A stretch of DNA of 64,000 bases from Congregibacter variabilis (GTDB lineage: Bacteria; Pseudomonadota; Gammaproteobacteria; Pseudomonadales; Halieaceae), in assembly GCF_045689235.1 (NCBI RefSeq), contig NZ_CP136864.1:1178001-1242000 (forward strand), written 5' to 3'. The position numbers and the translations under genes are program-made. Positions 8,526-17,255 of this stretch are shown one piece after another. Below the pieces are notes generated by a model. The model had not been told where the DNA came from. It ran no database searches and worked only from the letters and a program-made list of their open reading frames with translations. The first letter of the stretch is position 1. Each line of letters starts with the position of its first letter.

Positions 8526-10019
8526 CTAGTGCTTCTGAGCTTGTCTCGCCAGCGCTAGCGGATCGCTCTCTACAGCGGTTCTTTGAACCTGATAAAGGTG
8601 CAAGAGTCGCTGTGCAACTTCGGGTTTTGTCTCGAGGAGGTTATTGAGCTCGTACCAGTCGTTTCCTAGATTAAACAGGTATTGCGGCGCCCCCTGCGTA
8701 TCGACTATCAGCTTCCAGTCCCCATCACGCAGCGCGTACTCCATGCCATCAGGTGTTGGAATAGACCAGTAAAACGCCTGCTGTCGTTTAAAATCATGAC
8801 CGTCGATAAGCGGCCACAGCGACTCGCCATCTAACGGTATCGCAGGATCTATCGCCACATTCATCCATTTGGCAAGCGTAGGAAAAACATCCAGGGCGCT
8901 AGCCGGGCGGGACTCCACGCGTCCGGCTTTTACTCTCGCGGGGTAGCGAATAATGCCGGGCACCCGCAGGCCTCCTTCAAACAAAAAGCGCTTCTTACCC
9001 CGAAGCCCGGCCGTCTCCCCCGCCATCCCTATCTCCCAGGGTGTTAAGGGGGCGTCCGTAACAGGACCGTTGTCACTGCTAAAAACAATCAGGGTGTCAT
9101 CAAGAACGCCCTTATTGCGAAGATGCTCGATTACCCGCCCAAGCTGGGCATCCATGTAGCTGACGTTGGCGTAGTACTCCCCCCGCCCTCTCCAGGGCCG
9201 GTCACGCCAATCGAAGTAATACATCAAGGGGTTATCTTTAGCCTCTTGAGTGAGGTGATGCTGATACTGCTCCAGGTACTGACGCGGAGACGCAATAGGG
9301 GTATGCACTTCGCTGTAGGTCAGTAGTAAAAAGAACGGATCCGAAGCGCCCTCGATCCAGGCTATGGCTTCGTCACTCACAAGCTCGGCGCTGTATTTTT
9401 GCGTGGGTCCCACTGCTTCGTTGTTGCGGTACATATTGTCAGGAAACATCGCGCCGCGGCGCGGCACGTCCGGGGACTCCCTTACTGTCGCGTTTTTTAC
9501 CCAGGCGGCAAGGCCGTATTGATAGTCAAAACCAAAGTCCCGGGGCTGCGGCGCGTCCTGCATATGCAGCCCACCATTAAGATGCCATTTGCCGATCACC
9601 GCGGTGCGATAACCACGCTGCTTAGCCAGATCCGCGAACGTTGTTTCATTGTCTCCCAAGGACACCGGCGAATCGTCGGGAATCCAGCTCTCAACGCCGG
9701 TGCGGTAGGGAGTCCGCCCGGTAAGCAGCCCAGCGCGGGACGGAGAGCACAGCGCAGATGGCGCATAGAACTGGGTAAACCGCATGCCCTCGGCGGCGAG
9801 CCTGTCAATATTGGGTGTTTGCACCACGTTATGGCCGTAGGCTCCGGTGTCGCCGTAACCCAAATCATCCACGTAAATTACCAGTACGTTCTGAGTGGCA
9901 CTCTGGGCAAGCACTTGCCCAGAAGCAAAGAACAACAGCGCGCACATCAAAGGCCGCAGAGCCACTGAAGCAAAGTTACGCTTTGCACAACTCTGTACTT
10001 GTACGGTTCGCAGCTGCAT
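8526..10019 (-). CDS. exported type I sulfatase (alkaline phosphatase superfamily)
   Basis: This is a 497-residue protein from the ATG at 10019, with a signal peptide ending about GQVLAQ. The sulfatase signature CSPSRAGLLTGR carries the cysteine converted to formylglycine (CxPSR type). YVDDLGYGD supplies calcium-ligand aspartates, GKWHL the Lys/His pair and SSDNG the second Asp/Asn pair. It should cleave sulfate esters of an organic substrate in the periplasm. Substrate and stereochemistry are unknown. The maturase (FGE or anSME) is not in the window. An ATG at 10067 is in frame but would overlap the divergent amidohydrolase and precede the signal peptide awkwardly. The gene converges with the Ggt-like gene. 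Confidence 0.9.
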   Translation of the reverse strand: MQLRTVQVQSCAKRNFASVALRPLMCALLFFASGQVLAQSATQNVLVIYVDDLGYGDTGAYGHNVVQTPNIDRLAAEGMRFTQFYAPSALCSPSRAGLLTGRTPYRTGVESWIPDDSPVSLGDNETTFADLAKQRGYRTAVIGKWHLNGGLHMQDAPQPRDFGFDYQYGLAAWVKNATVRESPDVPRRGAMFPDNMYRNNEAVGPTQKYSAELVSDEAIAWIEGASDPFFLLLTYSEVHTPIASPRQYLEQYQHHLTQEAKDNPLMYYFDWRDRPWRGRGEYYANVSYMDAQLGRVIEHLRNKGVLDDTLIVFSSDNGPVTDAPLTPWEIGMAGETAGLRGKKRFLFEGGLRVPGIIRYPARVKAGRVESRPASALDVFPTLAKWMNVAIDPAIPLDGESLWPLIDGHDFKRQQAFYWSIPTPDGMEYALRDGDWKLIVDTQGAPQYLFNLGNDWYELNNLLETKPEVAQRLLHLYQVQRTAVESDPLALARQAQKH

Positions 10020-10049
10020 AGTCTGATTCTTTTCGTCGAAGGAATAGCC

Positions 10050-11489
10050 ATGCACTATAGCGCGCAAAAGTGTCGCTTTCTAAGCTCTCCTGTAGGCGCC
10101 ACAAAGATCGCCAAGCTCTGCGTCGGCTTAGCCCTCATCATCCTTAGTGGAGGCCTGTGGGCTGCACCAGAATCAGACTCTGCGCCGCTGCTGATTCGCA
10201 ACGTTTCTCCGGTAGATGCCAAACACGGCCTCATGCCACCGCAGGACGTGCTGATCAGCGCCGGACACATCACTGCCATGGGGCAGGATCTTGTAGCACC
10301 GCCCGGCGTCAGAATTGTCGACGGACAGGACCGCTTTCTGACCCCCGGGCTTTGGGACATGCACGTCCACCTAAGCTACGACTCGCGCTTTATCGACATC
10401 ATGCCGGATCTGTTCCTGGACTATGGAATCACCAGCGTTCGGGACACCGGAGGTGATCTCAAGCGTCTGAAACCCATATTGGCTTCGCTCTACGGACCCG
10501 ACCGCGCCGCGCCTCGGGTGTTTTTTGCAGGACCACTGCTGGACGGATCCCCCGTAGTGTATGGCGCCGACGATGAGTCAGGCATTGGCCAAAGCCATCT
10601 CACCACAGCGCAAGCTCGCAGCAAGGTCGAGACTCTGGCGAAAGCGGGCGTCGATTTCATCAAAATTTATGAAATGGTGTCCCCGGAGGTTTTTGAGGCT
10701 TTTACCACCGCAGCATCTGCGCACAACTTACCCATCGCCGCTCATGTTCCCCTGGCTATGCTCGCCTCGGACGTCGGACCCAAGGTGCAATCCATGGAGC
10801 ACCTACGCAATGTCGAATTGGACTGTGCACACAACGCAGACAGCCTCCTTAGGGAGCGGCGTGCTCTTTTAAAGGCTGGACAGGATCAAGCGGGCATGAG
10901 TCTGCGCAGCAGCATCCACCACGCACAGCGTGATAGCGCAATTCAAAACGAAGACCCTGCTCGCTGCGAGCGCGTGCTGACCAGCCTGAGCAACACCATC
11001 CAGGTACCCACTGCCCGACTCAATGCGATGACGCAGTACCCTCCGTTTGGGCAAAGCGACTGGGGCATTGCTCTTGACGCTTTACCCGAAGCCGTAAGGA
11101 GCGAATGGATAAAGGCTCCGAGCTACATGGATCCGACTCGCTATAAAATCACAGGTGAGTGGACCCTGGACATGATTCCCCGCCTCGCCGCCCACAACAT
11201 CAGCATTGGCGCAGGCACCGACACACCTATTGGCTGGGCCATCCCTGGTTACAGCCTGCATCGAGAGCTGGAAGTGCTTGTGGCTGCAGGACTTGATACG
11301 CAACGGGCGCTGGCGGCAGCAACCCTTGTGCCCGCAAGTTTCTTTGGACTGCAAGACAGCTTAGGACAGGTCTCGGCGGGTTACGAAGCGGACCTGCTTT
11401 TATTGGATGCAAACCCTCTGGAGGATATTCGCCACAGCCGACAGATTCGTCTGGTCATTTCCCGGGGCAAGGTGGTACGAAGCCAATAG
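10050..11489 (+). CDS. exported metal-dependent amidohydrolase
   Basis: This is a 479-residue protein with a signal peptide ending about SGGLWAAP. The amidohydrolase-superfamily metal site is visible: DMHVH (H105, H107), a potential carbamylated lysine in DFIKIYE, a histidine in IAAHVPL, a histidine in SMEHLRN and the aspartate in GAGTDTP. The small beta domain is built from both ends (LIRNV...DVLISAGHI and ADLLLLDANPLEDI). This is the imidazolonepropionase/prolidase-like branch that includes Xaa-Pro and Xaa-Arg dipeptidases, so a dipeptide or N-acyl amino acid substrate is plausible but not proven. AAGGA precedes the ATG by 6 bases. Only 30 bases separate it from the divergent sulfatase start. 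Confidence 0.85.
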   Translation: MHYSAQKCRFLSSPVGATKIAKLCVGLALIILSGGLWAAPESDSAPLLIRNVSPVDAKHGLMPPQDVLISAGHITAMGQDLVAPPGVRIVDGQDRFLTPGLWDMHVHLSYDSRFIDIMPDLFLDYGITSVRDTGGDLKRLKPILASLYGPDRAAPRVFFAGPLLDGSPVVYGADDESGIGQSHLTTAQARSKVETLAKAGVDFIKIYEMVSPEVFEAFTTAASAHNLPIAAHVPLAMLASDVGPKVQSMEHLRNVELDCAHNADSLLRERRALLKAGQDQAGMSLRSSIHHAQRDSAIQNEDPARCERVLTSLSNTIQVPTARLNAMTQYPPFGQSDWGIALDALPEAVRSEWIKAPSYMDPTRYKITGEWTLDMIPRLAAHNISIGAGTDTPIGWAIPGYSLHRELEVLVAAGLDTQRALAAATLVPASFFGLQDSLGQVSAGYEADLLLLDANPLEDIRHSRQIRLVISRGKVVRSQ

Positions 11490-11539
11490 CCGCATCATGG
11501 CCTCGCCCGATGTCCGCCAAACAGTGGTATGTTGTCGAT

Positions 11540-11564
11540 CCGGGGCACCTGCTCAGCGCCCCGG
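11540..11564. other. GC-rich hairpin between amidohydrolase and small repeat protein gene
   Basis: CCGGGGC and GCCCCGG form a 7-bp stem with an 11-base loop, 51 bases after the amidohydrolase stop. No T-tract follows, so it is not a clear intrinsic terminator. It could be a weak terminator or part of the leader of the next gene. Confidence 0.3.
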
Positions 11565-11594
11565 GCATAGTCACTACACACTCAGGAATACAAC

Positions 11595-11855
11595 ATGAAA
11601 ACTTTTTTAGCTTCTGTAGCAGCCACCATGCTGCTCATGGTTTCTGCGACACAGGCGCAGGATATGAACAAACTGATGGACGCGGTCGATACAGAAAAAG
11701 CCACAGAGTCTGTCGATATGGAAAAGGCCAAAGCAGCTGTTAGCACCGATGGCGTGGACTACAAAAAAGCGGCCGAAGCAGTAGACGTGGAAAAAGCCGC
11801 GGAGGCTGTAGACATGGAAAAGGCCAAAGCAGCTCTAATGGACACTAAAGACTGA
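11595..11855 (+). CDS. small secreted protein made of VD-x-EKA repeats
   Basis: This is an 86-residue protein with a strong AGGAA ribosome site 6 bases before the ATG and a signal peptide ending about SATQA. The mature part of about 65 residues is low-complexity and highly charged. It consists of units beginning VD: AVDTEKATE, SVDMEKAKAAV, GVDYKKAAE, AVDVEKAAE and AVDMEKAKAAL. The even Lys/Glu/Ala content predicts a helical rod. There is no cysteine, catalytic motif or membrane segment after the leader. I do not recognise a family. It stands alone between the amidohydrolase and a terminator, so it probably has its own promoter. Codon use resembles its neighbours. Confidence 0.75.
   Translation: MKTFLASVAATMLLMVSATQAQDMNKLMDAVDTEKATESVDMEKAKAAVSTDGVDYKKAAEAVDVEKAAEAVDMEKAKAALMDTKD
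11712..11835 (+). repeat. near-identical 27-base direct repeat inside the small repeat protein gene
   Basis: Positions 11712-11738 and 11809-11835 match at 25 of 27 bases and encode VDMEKAKAA both times. The near-identity at DNA level suggests recent internal duplication rather than old protein-level convergence. The two silent or near-silent differences are C/A and T/C. Confidence 0.8.
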
Positions 11856-11944
11856 TCTCTTAAAGCCTGGTTTCGACAGGTTTTTCCTAAGACTTAGCTC
11901 AGTACCAGAGCCAATCGTCTGAAACAGGAAAAGACAGCATAAAA

Positions 11945-11969
11945 AAAGGGCGCTCTCAGAGCGCCCTTT
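11945..11969 (-). terminator. intrinsic terminator for the TonB receptor (possibly bidirectional)
   Basis: AAAGGGCGCTCT and AGAGCGCCCTTT form a 12-bp inverted repeat around a single base. Read on the minus strand the hairpin runs into seven Ts (the A-tract at 11941-11947), about 30 bases past the stop of the receptor gene. On the plus strand it follows the small repeat gene by about 90 bases and ends TTTCTCGTT, so it may serve both. Confidence 0.85.
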
Positions 11970-11995
11970 CTCGTTGTGGCCTTAAGGCCTGCTGT

Positions 11996-14413
11996 TTACT
12001 CAAAGTTGTACTTGAGCGTAGCACCGTAAGTGCGAGGCTGGTTCGGGTAGGCGCTGATGCTGCCCGCCTGCGCTACAGAGTTAAAGGCTGACAACAGGTA
12101 CTCATCCCCGTTCAAGTTACGGCCCCAGAGATTAAACTCAAGACCACTACTGAAGGTCATACCAAAGCTTGCATTGAACATATTTATTTCGCGCCCGGCG
12201 ACATCCTTATCTAAATTATCCACAACCTGCACCTCACGCTCGTACACATGCTCTATGCGCGCATAGGACATGGCGTTGCCGATATTGAAGTTGTAGGTCG
12301 CTGAAGTATTGGTTGAAAGCTGCGGAATTCCTGCGGGTCGCTTACCAGACAGATCTGTTGCTCCACCAATGCCAACGCCGCCGACGAAGGAATCATACAA
12401 AGGCCAAAGGTGGGTTGCTGCGAAAGCGATACGCAGGCCATCGGTAGGCGCCCAGTTAATTTCGTACTCAAGCCCATCTGTGGACTGCTTGCCCGCATTA
12501 CCCAGTACAAAGCCTGTTCCGGTAAAGATGTTCTGCTGGAAGCCTTCGATTTCCTGATTAAAGATCGCAACGTTGACGCTCACAGTATCGAACTCAGCCT
12601 TTAGACCGGCTTCATAGACCGTCGACTCTTCGGGACCCGCCCAACGTGTACCCGCCACGATATTGGGTGGCAACAGTCCCGCAGCGCCCAGCGCCGGGAT
12701 ATCCGAGGCAAAGGGACGCGAGTCACGAGACATGTTCCACGATGTTGCCTTGAAACCTGTGCTCACGCCTGCGTAGACGTTAATGTTCTGCGTCAGATCA
12801 TAGGCAAGGCGCACTGTGTATGTGATGTCATCGTCGTTTGTCGTGCCATCCTCAACAGTATTGCCGTCTACAGCGGGGTTACCGAAGTTCAGGAAAGGCG
12901 GCAAAAACTGCAGCGCCTGCAAGCCCTGAAACGGCGTTCCACCGAAAGGCAGGGTCGCAAACACATCGGTAGATACCAGGTTTGCCGTAGCCTCCTTGTC
13001 AACCTCTGTGTAGTTAGCACCCACGGTCAGTGTTAAGGCATCGGTGATATCAAAATCAACCTGAGCAAACAAAGACAGAGTGTCGTCATCCAATGTATAG
13101 GTCTCGCTGGGGAAGCCCTGCCCTTCCAGGAAAGACAAACCTGGGACGCCGTAGATCGCCTCAAGCACACCCAGATTTAAGGCACCGCCTGTGGCACCCT
13201 GAATCAGGAAGTCCGCGTAGGGACGAAACTGATCGCCGTAGCCAAAGGCGCCCTGTGTCTCGAGCTCTTCAGTAAAGTAGAACGCGCCGACCATCCATTG
13301 AAGTGGACCATCGGTTGCAGAGGTAAGACGCAGTTCCTGAGTAAAGGTATCAATGGTGGTATCCCGCTCATTCGCGGCATCAGGCGTTACCAGCCGGGCG
13401 CTGGTGTAATCCACATCACCCAAATCGAACTGCTCCAGCTTTCGCTGCGCCGTGATCGACGTCAAAGTGAAGCTGTCAAAATCGTAATCGATCTGCATCG
13501 ACAGACCTTGGGTGTCGATACGGTTTTGCGGATCGAAGTCATAAAAACCTTCGTAAGCAAAAGGCTGTTCAGGGACCAGGTTGCCACCGAGGGCCTGAAC
13601 CACCGCACCAGTTGGGCCGTTCACGAGGTTGGCTACACCACAGCATTGCTCATCGAGGCCATCAGAGTCTGCAATGAAACGCACTTCCATACGATCAGAT
13701 GGGTTCCACAGCAACTGGCCGCGGAGGTTCCAACGGTTGATTTCGTTTTGCTCGGTATCTAGCTCGATGTTGTCGTAGTAACCGTCCCGCTGGTTCATGC
13801 TACCCGACAAGCTAAAGGCAACGTTGTCAGAAAGTGGACCGGTAATATCACCGCGCACAATTTTTTGGTTGTAGTTACCAACGGTCGCCGATACCGATCC
13901 GCTGTAGCCAGCCAGATCAGGTTTGGCGGTAACCACGTTGATGACACCTGCCGACGCATTCTTACCAAACAGTGTGCTCTGGGGACCGCGAAGGACCTCT
14001 ACACGCTCTAGCTTGGGAAGATCAGCCAGTGCACTACCGACGCGCGAACGGTACACGCCATCGATGAACACACCTACTGAAGGCTCGATACCAGGATTGT
14101 TAGCGCCGTTACCAAAGCCACGAATAATAAAGTTGGTCTGCGCACTACCCTGCAACTGGGTAACACGAAGGCTAGGCACGAGGGTCTGCAAGTCTTTGAT
14201 GTCCAAAACCTGTGACTGCTCGATGGACTCGGCGGTAACCACAGACACCGCAATAGGAATTTCCTGGAGCGTTTGCTGACGCTTGGCGGCAGTTACGATC
14301 ACTTCTTCGAGCATTCCGGCGCCCTGACCTAAAGCGGGCAAAGAAACGGACGCGGCAAAGCCAGCAGCCGCAATGGCAGCAGGGATGGCTTTAAGGGTAT
14401 TTCGAGCGGGCAT
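11996..14413 (-). CDS. TonB-dependent outer-membrane receptor
   Basis: This is an 805-residue protein from the ATG at 14413, with AAGG 8 bases upstream; a GTG three codons earlier is possible. A signal peptide ends about LPALGQ. The TonB box is probably LEEVIVTA, followed by a plug domain (PIAVSVVTAESIEQ, LVPSLRVTQ, IIRGFGNG, GVFIDGVYRSR, VEVLRGPQSTLFGKNASAGVINVVTAKP). A 22-strand barrel ends with the terminal aromatic motif YGATLKYNFE. It imports a ligand at the cost of proton-motive force through TonB/ExbBD. The style resembles the iron-complex/sugar receptors abundant in marine gammaproteobacteria, and the ligand is unknown. It diverges from ppdK across about 170 bases. Confidence 0.93.
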   Translation of the reverse strand: MPARNTLKAIPAAIAAAGFAASVSLPALGQGAGMLEEVIVTAAKRQQTLQEIPIAVSVVTAESIEQSQVLDIKDLQTLVPSLRVTQLQGSAQTNFIIRGFGNGANNPGIEPSVGVFIDGVYRSRVGSALADLPKLERVEVLRGPQSTLFGKNASAGVINVVTAKPDLAGYSGSVSATVGNYNQKIVRGDITGPLSDNVAFSLSGSMNQRDGYYDNIELDTEQNEINRWNLRGQLLWNPSDRMEVRFIADSDGLDEQCCGVANLVNGPTGAVVQALGGNLVPEQPFAYEGFYDFDPQNRIDTQGLSMQIDYDFDSFTLTSITAQRKLEQFDLGDVDYTSARLVTPDAANERDTTIDTFTQELRLTSATDGPLQWMVGAFYFTEELETQGAFGYGDQFRPYADFLIQGATGGALNLGVLEAIYGVPGLSFLEGQGFPSETYTLDDDTLSLFAQVDFDITDALTLTVGANYTEVDKEATANLVSTDVFATLPFGGTPFQGLQALQFLPPFLNFGNPAVDGNTVEDGTTNDDDITYTVRLAYDLTQNINVYAGVSTGFKATSWNMSRDSRPFASDIPALGAAGLLPPNIVAGTRWAGPEESTVYEAGLKAEFDTVSVNVAIFNQEIEGFQQNIFTGTGFVLGNAGKQSTDGLEYEINWAPTDGLRIAFAATHLWPLYDSFVGGVGIGGATDLSGKRPAGIPQLSTNTSATYNFNIGNAMSYARIEHVYEREVQVVDNLDKDVAGREINMFNASFGMTFSSGLEFNLWGRNLNGDEYLLSAFNSVAQAGSISAYPNQPRTYGATLKYNFE

Positions 14414-14437
14414 GCTAGTCACCTTTTTTGAGTTATG

Positions 14438-14450
14438 TTGACAATGTCAA
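14438..14450. promoter_or_regulatory. TTGACA-A-TGTCAA palindrome upstream of the TonB receptor
   Basis: This 13-base near-perfect inverted repeat lies 25 bases before the receptor start in the divergent receptor/ppdK region. Each half also reads as a consensus -35 hexamer, but I found no matching -10 at 16-18 bases on either strand. An operator for a dimeric regulator is the better reading. The regulator is unknown. Confidence 0.3.
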
Positions 14451-14586
14451 TTCTCATATCTCTTGGCCTCGGGGTCAACGCCCCAAACGTGGACCATTTA
14501 CAAATATGACGGTTGACAGTAGGCGTAGAAGCAAGGTCGGTTACCATATTGCAGCGAACAAAAATTGATGAGGTGAAATACAGTTT

Positions 14587-17193
14587 ATGGCCAAGCGCGT
14601 GTACCTGTTCTCCGAAGGCAGTAAAGATGATCGTGATCTCCTGGGCGGTAAAGGAGCGAATCTCTGCGAAATGACGTCCCTGAATCTGCCTGTGCCTTTT
14701 GGATTCGTCATAACAACACCTACCTGCCGGGAATATTTTGAGAACGGCAACCGTCTGCCGACACTGCTTGAGCAGGAGTATCGCGTTGCTCTGGATCTGG
14801 TCGAAAAACAAATGGGCGCGCGCTTTGGTGATCCCGAAAACCCCCTGCTGTTCTCCGTGCGCTCCGGCGCCCCGATCTCAATGCCGGGGATGATGAACAC
14901 CATTCTTAACTTAGGTATCAATGACGAAATCGCTGAGGGGCTAGCCAACAAAACCGGCAATCCCCGTTTTGCCTACGACTGCTACCGCCGCTTTATCCAG
15001 ATGTTCGCAGATGTGGTACTGGGGGCTGACACCCACGCTATGGAACAAGTCATCGAGGACTACAAAGACGAGAAGGCTTACCAGACAGACGTTGCCATGG
15101 AAGCTGAAGACTGGCAGGCAGTTATCGGAACCTTTAAGACCATGGTCAAGTTTCCTGAAGATCCCTTCGAGCAACTGCGACTCGCCGTCGAAGCCGTGTT
15201 CCAGTCCTGGTATACCCCCCGGGCCAACGTATATCGCGAGATGAATAATATTCCGGACTCCTTAGGTACCGCCGTCACCGTGCAATCCATGGTCTTTGGC
15301 AACTTTGGGGAGGACTCGGGTTCCGGCGTTGCATTTACGCGTAATCCCTCAACGGGAGAGCGGCTATTCTTTGGCGAAGTTCTATTCAATGCGGCGGGCG
15401 AAGACGTCGTCGCAGGAATCCGCACGCCCTTGCCCGTGGACGCCATGCAGGAGCGCATGCCCGATGCGCACGCTGAGTTATTGGCTGCCCAGGCAATGCT
15501 CGAGCAGCACTATCGGGATATGCAGGATATTGAATTCACTGTTCAGGAAGGTCGCTTCTACATCCTGCAAACCCGCAGCGGCAAACGCACGGGACGCGCC
15601 TCGGTAAGAATCGCGGTGGATATGGTCCGCGAAGGAATGATTAACGAAAAAGAAGCCCTGCTGCGTGTCTCGCCAGAACACGTGCAGTCATTTTTGCACC
15701 CCATGGTGGATCCGGATGCTCCGCGAACCGTCATTGCCACGGGCCTGCCCGCCAGTCCCGGTGGTGCCACCGGCGTGATTGTTTTTTCTGCAGACGAAGC
15801 AGTCAAAGTCGAAGCCGATGGCGAGAAGGTCATTCTCGTACGCCGGGAGACTACGCCAGAGGATATCCACGGCATGCGCGTCGCCGAAGGTATTCTCACA
15901 GAGCTTGGTGGAATGACATCCCATGCTGCAGTGGTTGCCAGAGGCATGGGTGTCTGTGCCATCACCGGCTGTGGTGATTTGCGCGTATCTGTTCAGGAAG
16001 GCATAGCCACCGCCGCCGATGGGACCGTGATCAAGCGTGGAGACGTGATCACTCTGGATGGCGCAAGCGGAGAGGTGATGCTTGGCGATATTGCAAAAGT
16101 CGAGGCCAGCACATCGGATGACTTTCAAACACTGTTGTCCTGGGCCGACAAGCATCGACGCCTTAAGGTCCGGGCGAATGCCGAGACTCCCGAAGACGCA
16201 GCCAAAGCCCGAGAGCTCGGAGCAGAAGGCATCGGCCTGTGCCGGACTGAGCACATGTTCTTTGCCAGTGATCGCATTGACCATATGCGCGCCATGATCC
16301 TGTCGAAAGATCGCAAGGAACGTAAACAGCATCTGGCCAAACTGCAGGAGTTTCAGCATGCGGACATGCTGGAACTCTATCGCGTCATGGATGGGCTGCC
16401 GGTAACCATCAGACTCCTGGATCCTCCACTGCACGAATTTCTGCCACATGATCAAGCCGACGCAGACGCACTGGCTGAGCGTCTCAAAAAAGATCCCGAG
16501 GAGATCATGCAGGCGCGCAACGATCTTGCCGAAGTAAACCCCATGCTCGGCTTTCGCGGCTGTCGCTTGTCGGTGGTGTATCCGGAGATTACCCGGATGC
16601 AAGTTCGCGCAATTATTGGCGCTGCCTTACAGGCTCGCGAAGAAGGTTTGAATCCTTACCCTGAGATCATGATTCCGCTGGTGGTAAACGTGCGGGAGAT
16701 TCGATTGATCAGTGAGGTTATCGATCGAGGCATCGCCAAGGTCACCAAAGAAAAATCGGTGTCGCTGCGCTACAAAATAGGCACCATGATGGAGACCCCT
16801 AGGGCCTGCCTCGGTGCAGACCGACTCGCATCAGCCGTGGAATTCATGAGTTTTGGCACCAACGATCTGACACAGATGACTTACGGTTTTTCTCGCGATG
16901 ATGCCGGGCGATTTATTCCGCAATATCTTGACGCCAAAATCATCGAAGATGATCCCTTCGTCTCTCTTGATCAGCGTGCTGTGGGCCGCCTTATGCGCAT
17001 GGCGGTGCAGGAGTCCAGACAGGCCAAAAAAGGTATCAAATACGGCATTTGCGGGGAGCATGGTGGTGACCCCCGCTCAATTCGCTTCTGTCATGACCTG
17101 GGGCTGGACTATGTCAGTTGCAGTCCATACCGCGTGCCTGTCGCCCGCATTGCCGCAGCGCAGGCCCGTGTCCTTGCAGACAGAGACGACTAG
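14587..17193 (+). CDS. ppdK: pyruvate, phosphate dikinase
   Basis: This is an 868-residue protein, the usual length for the family. It has an N-terminal ATP-grasp domain (LLGGKGANLCEM, FSVRSGAPISMPGMMNTILNLG, FGNFGEDSGSGVAFTRNP), then a phosphohistidine swivel domain with GGMTSHAAV (H446). The C-terminal TIM barrel follows (LCRTEHMF, FGTNDLTQMTYGFSRDD) and a catalytic cysteine in CGEHGGDP. It interconverts pyruvate + ATP + Pi with PEP + AMP + PPi in the cytoplasm. Here it likely supports gluconeogenesis from lactate or pyruvate, or PPi-dependent glycolysis. GAGGTGA lies rather far (12 bases) before the ATG. No PPDK regulatory protein gene is adjacent. Confidence 0.97.
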   Translation: MAKRVYLFSEGSKDDRDLLGGKGANLCEMTSLNLPVPFGFVITTPTCREYFENGNRLPTLLEQEYRVALDLVEKQMGARFGDPENPLLFSVRSGAPISMPGMMNTILNLGINDEIAEGLANKTGNPRFAYDCYRRFIQMFADVVLGADTHAMEQVIEDYKDEKAYQTDVAMEAEDWQAVIGTFKTMVKFPEDPFEQLRLAVEAVFQSWYTPRANVYREMNNIPDSLGTAVTVQSMVFGNFGEDSGSGVAFTRNPSTGERLFFGEVLFNAAGEDVVAGIRTPLPVDAMQERMPDAHAELLAAQAMLEQHYRDMQDIEFTVQEGRFYILQTRSGKRTGRASVRIAVDMVREGMINEKEALLRVSPEHVQSFLHPMVDPDAPRTVIATGLPASPGGATGVIVFSADEAVKVEADGEKVILVRRETTPEDIHGMRVAEGILTELGGMTSHAAVVARGMGVCAITGCGDLRVSVQEGIATAADGTVIKRGDVITLDGASGEVMLGDIAKVEASTSDDFQTLLSWADKHRRLKVRANAETPEDAAKARELGAEGIGLCRTEHMFFASDRIDHMRAMILSKDRKERKQHLAKLQEFQHADMLELYRVMDGLPVTIRLLDPPLHEFLPHDQADADALAERLKKDPEEIMQARNDLAEVNPMLGFRGCRLSVVYPEITRMQVRAIIGAALQAREEGLNPYPEIMIPLVVNVREIRLISEVIDRGIAKVTKEKSVSLRYKIGTMMETPRACLGADRLASAVEFMSFGTNDLTQMTYGFSRDDAGRFIPQYLDAKIIEDDPFVSLDQRAVGRLMRMAVQESRQAKKGIKYGICGEHGGDPRSIRFCHDLGLDYVSCSPYRVPVARIAAAQARVLADRDD

Positions 17194-17255
17194 CGCCCCA
17201 GAACCCAAGGCGTTGTTGACCACACATTGAACATAACGAGCTAAGGAAACAAGGC

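Noticed and set aside
14513..14547. TTGACA with TACCAT upstream of ppdK as a promoter
   Set aside because: The spacing is 23 bases, too long for a sigma-70 promoter.
15688..16602. 304-codon open frame on the minus strand inside ppdK
   Set aside because: It is antisense to a clearly conserved enzyme, has no recognisable motif and no ribosome site. It is a codon-bias shadow.
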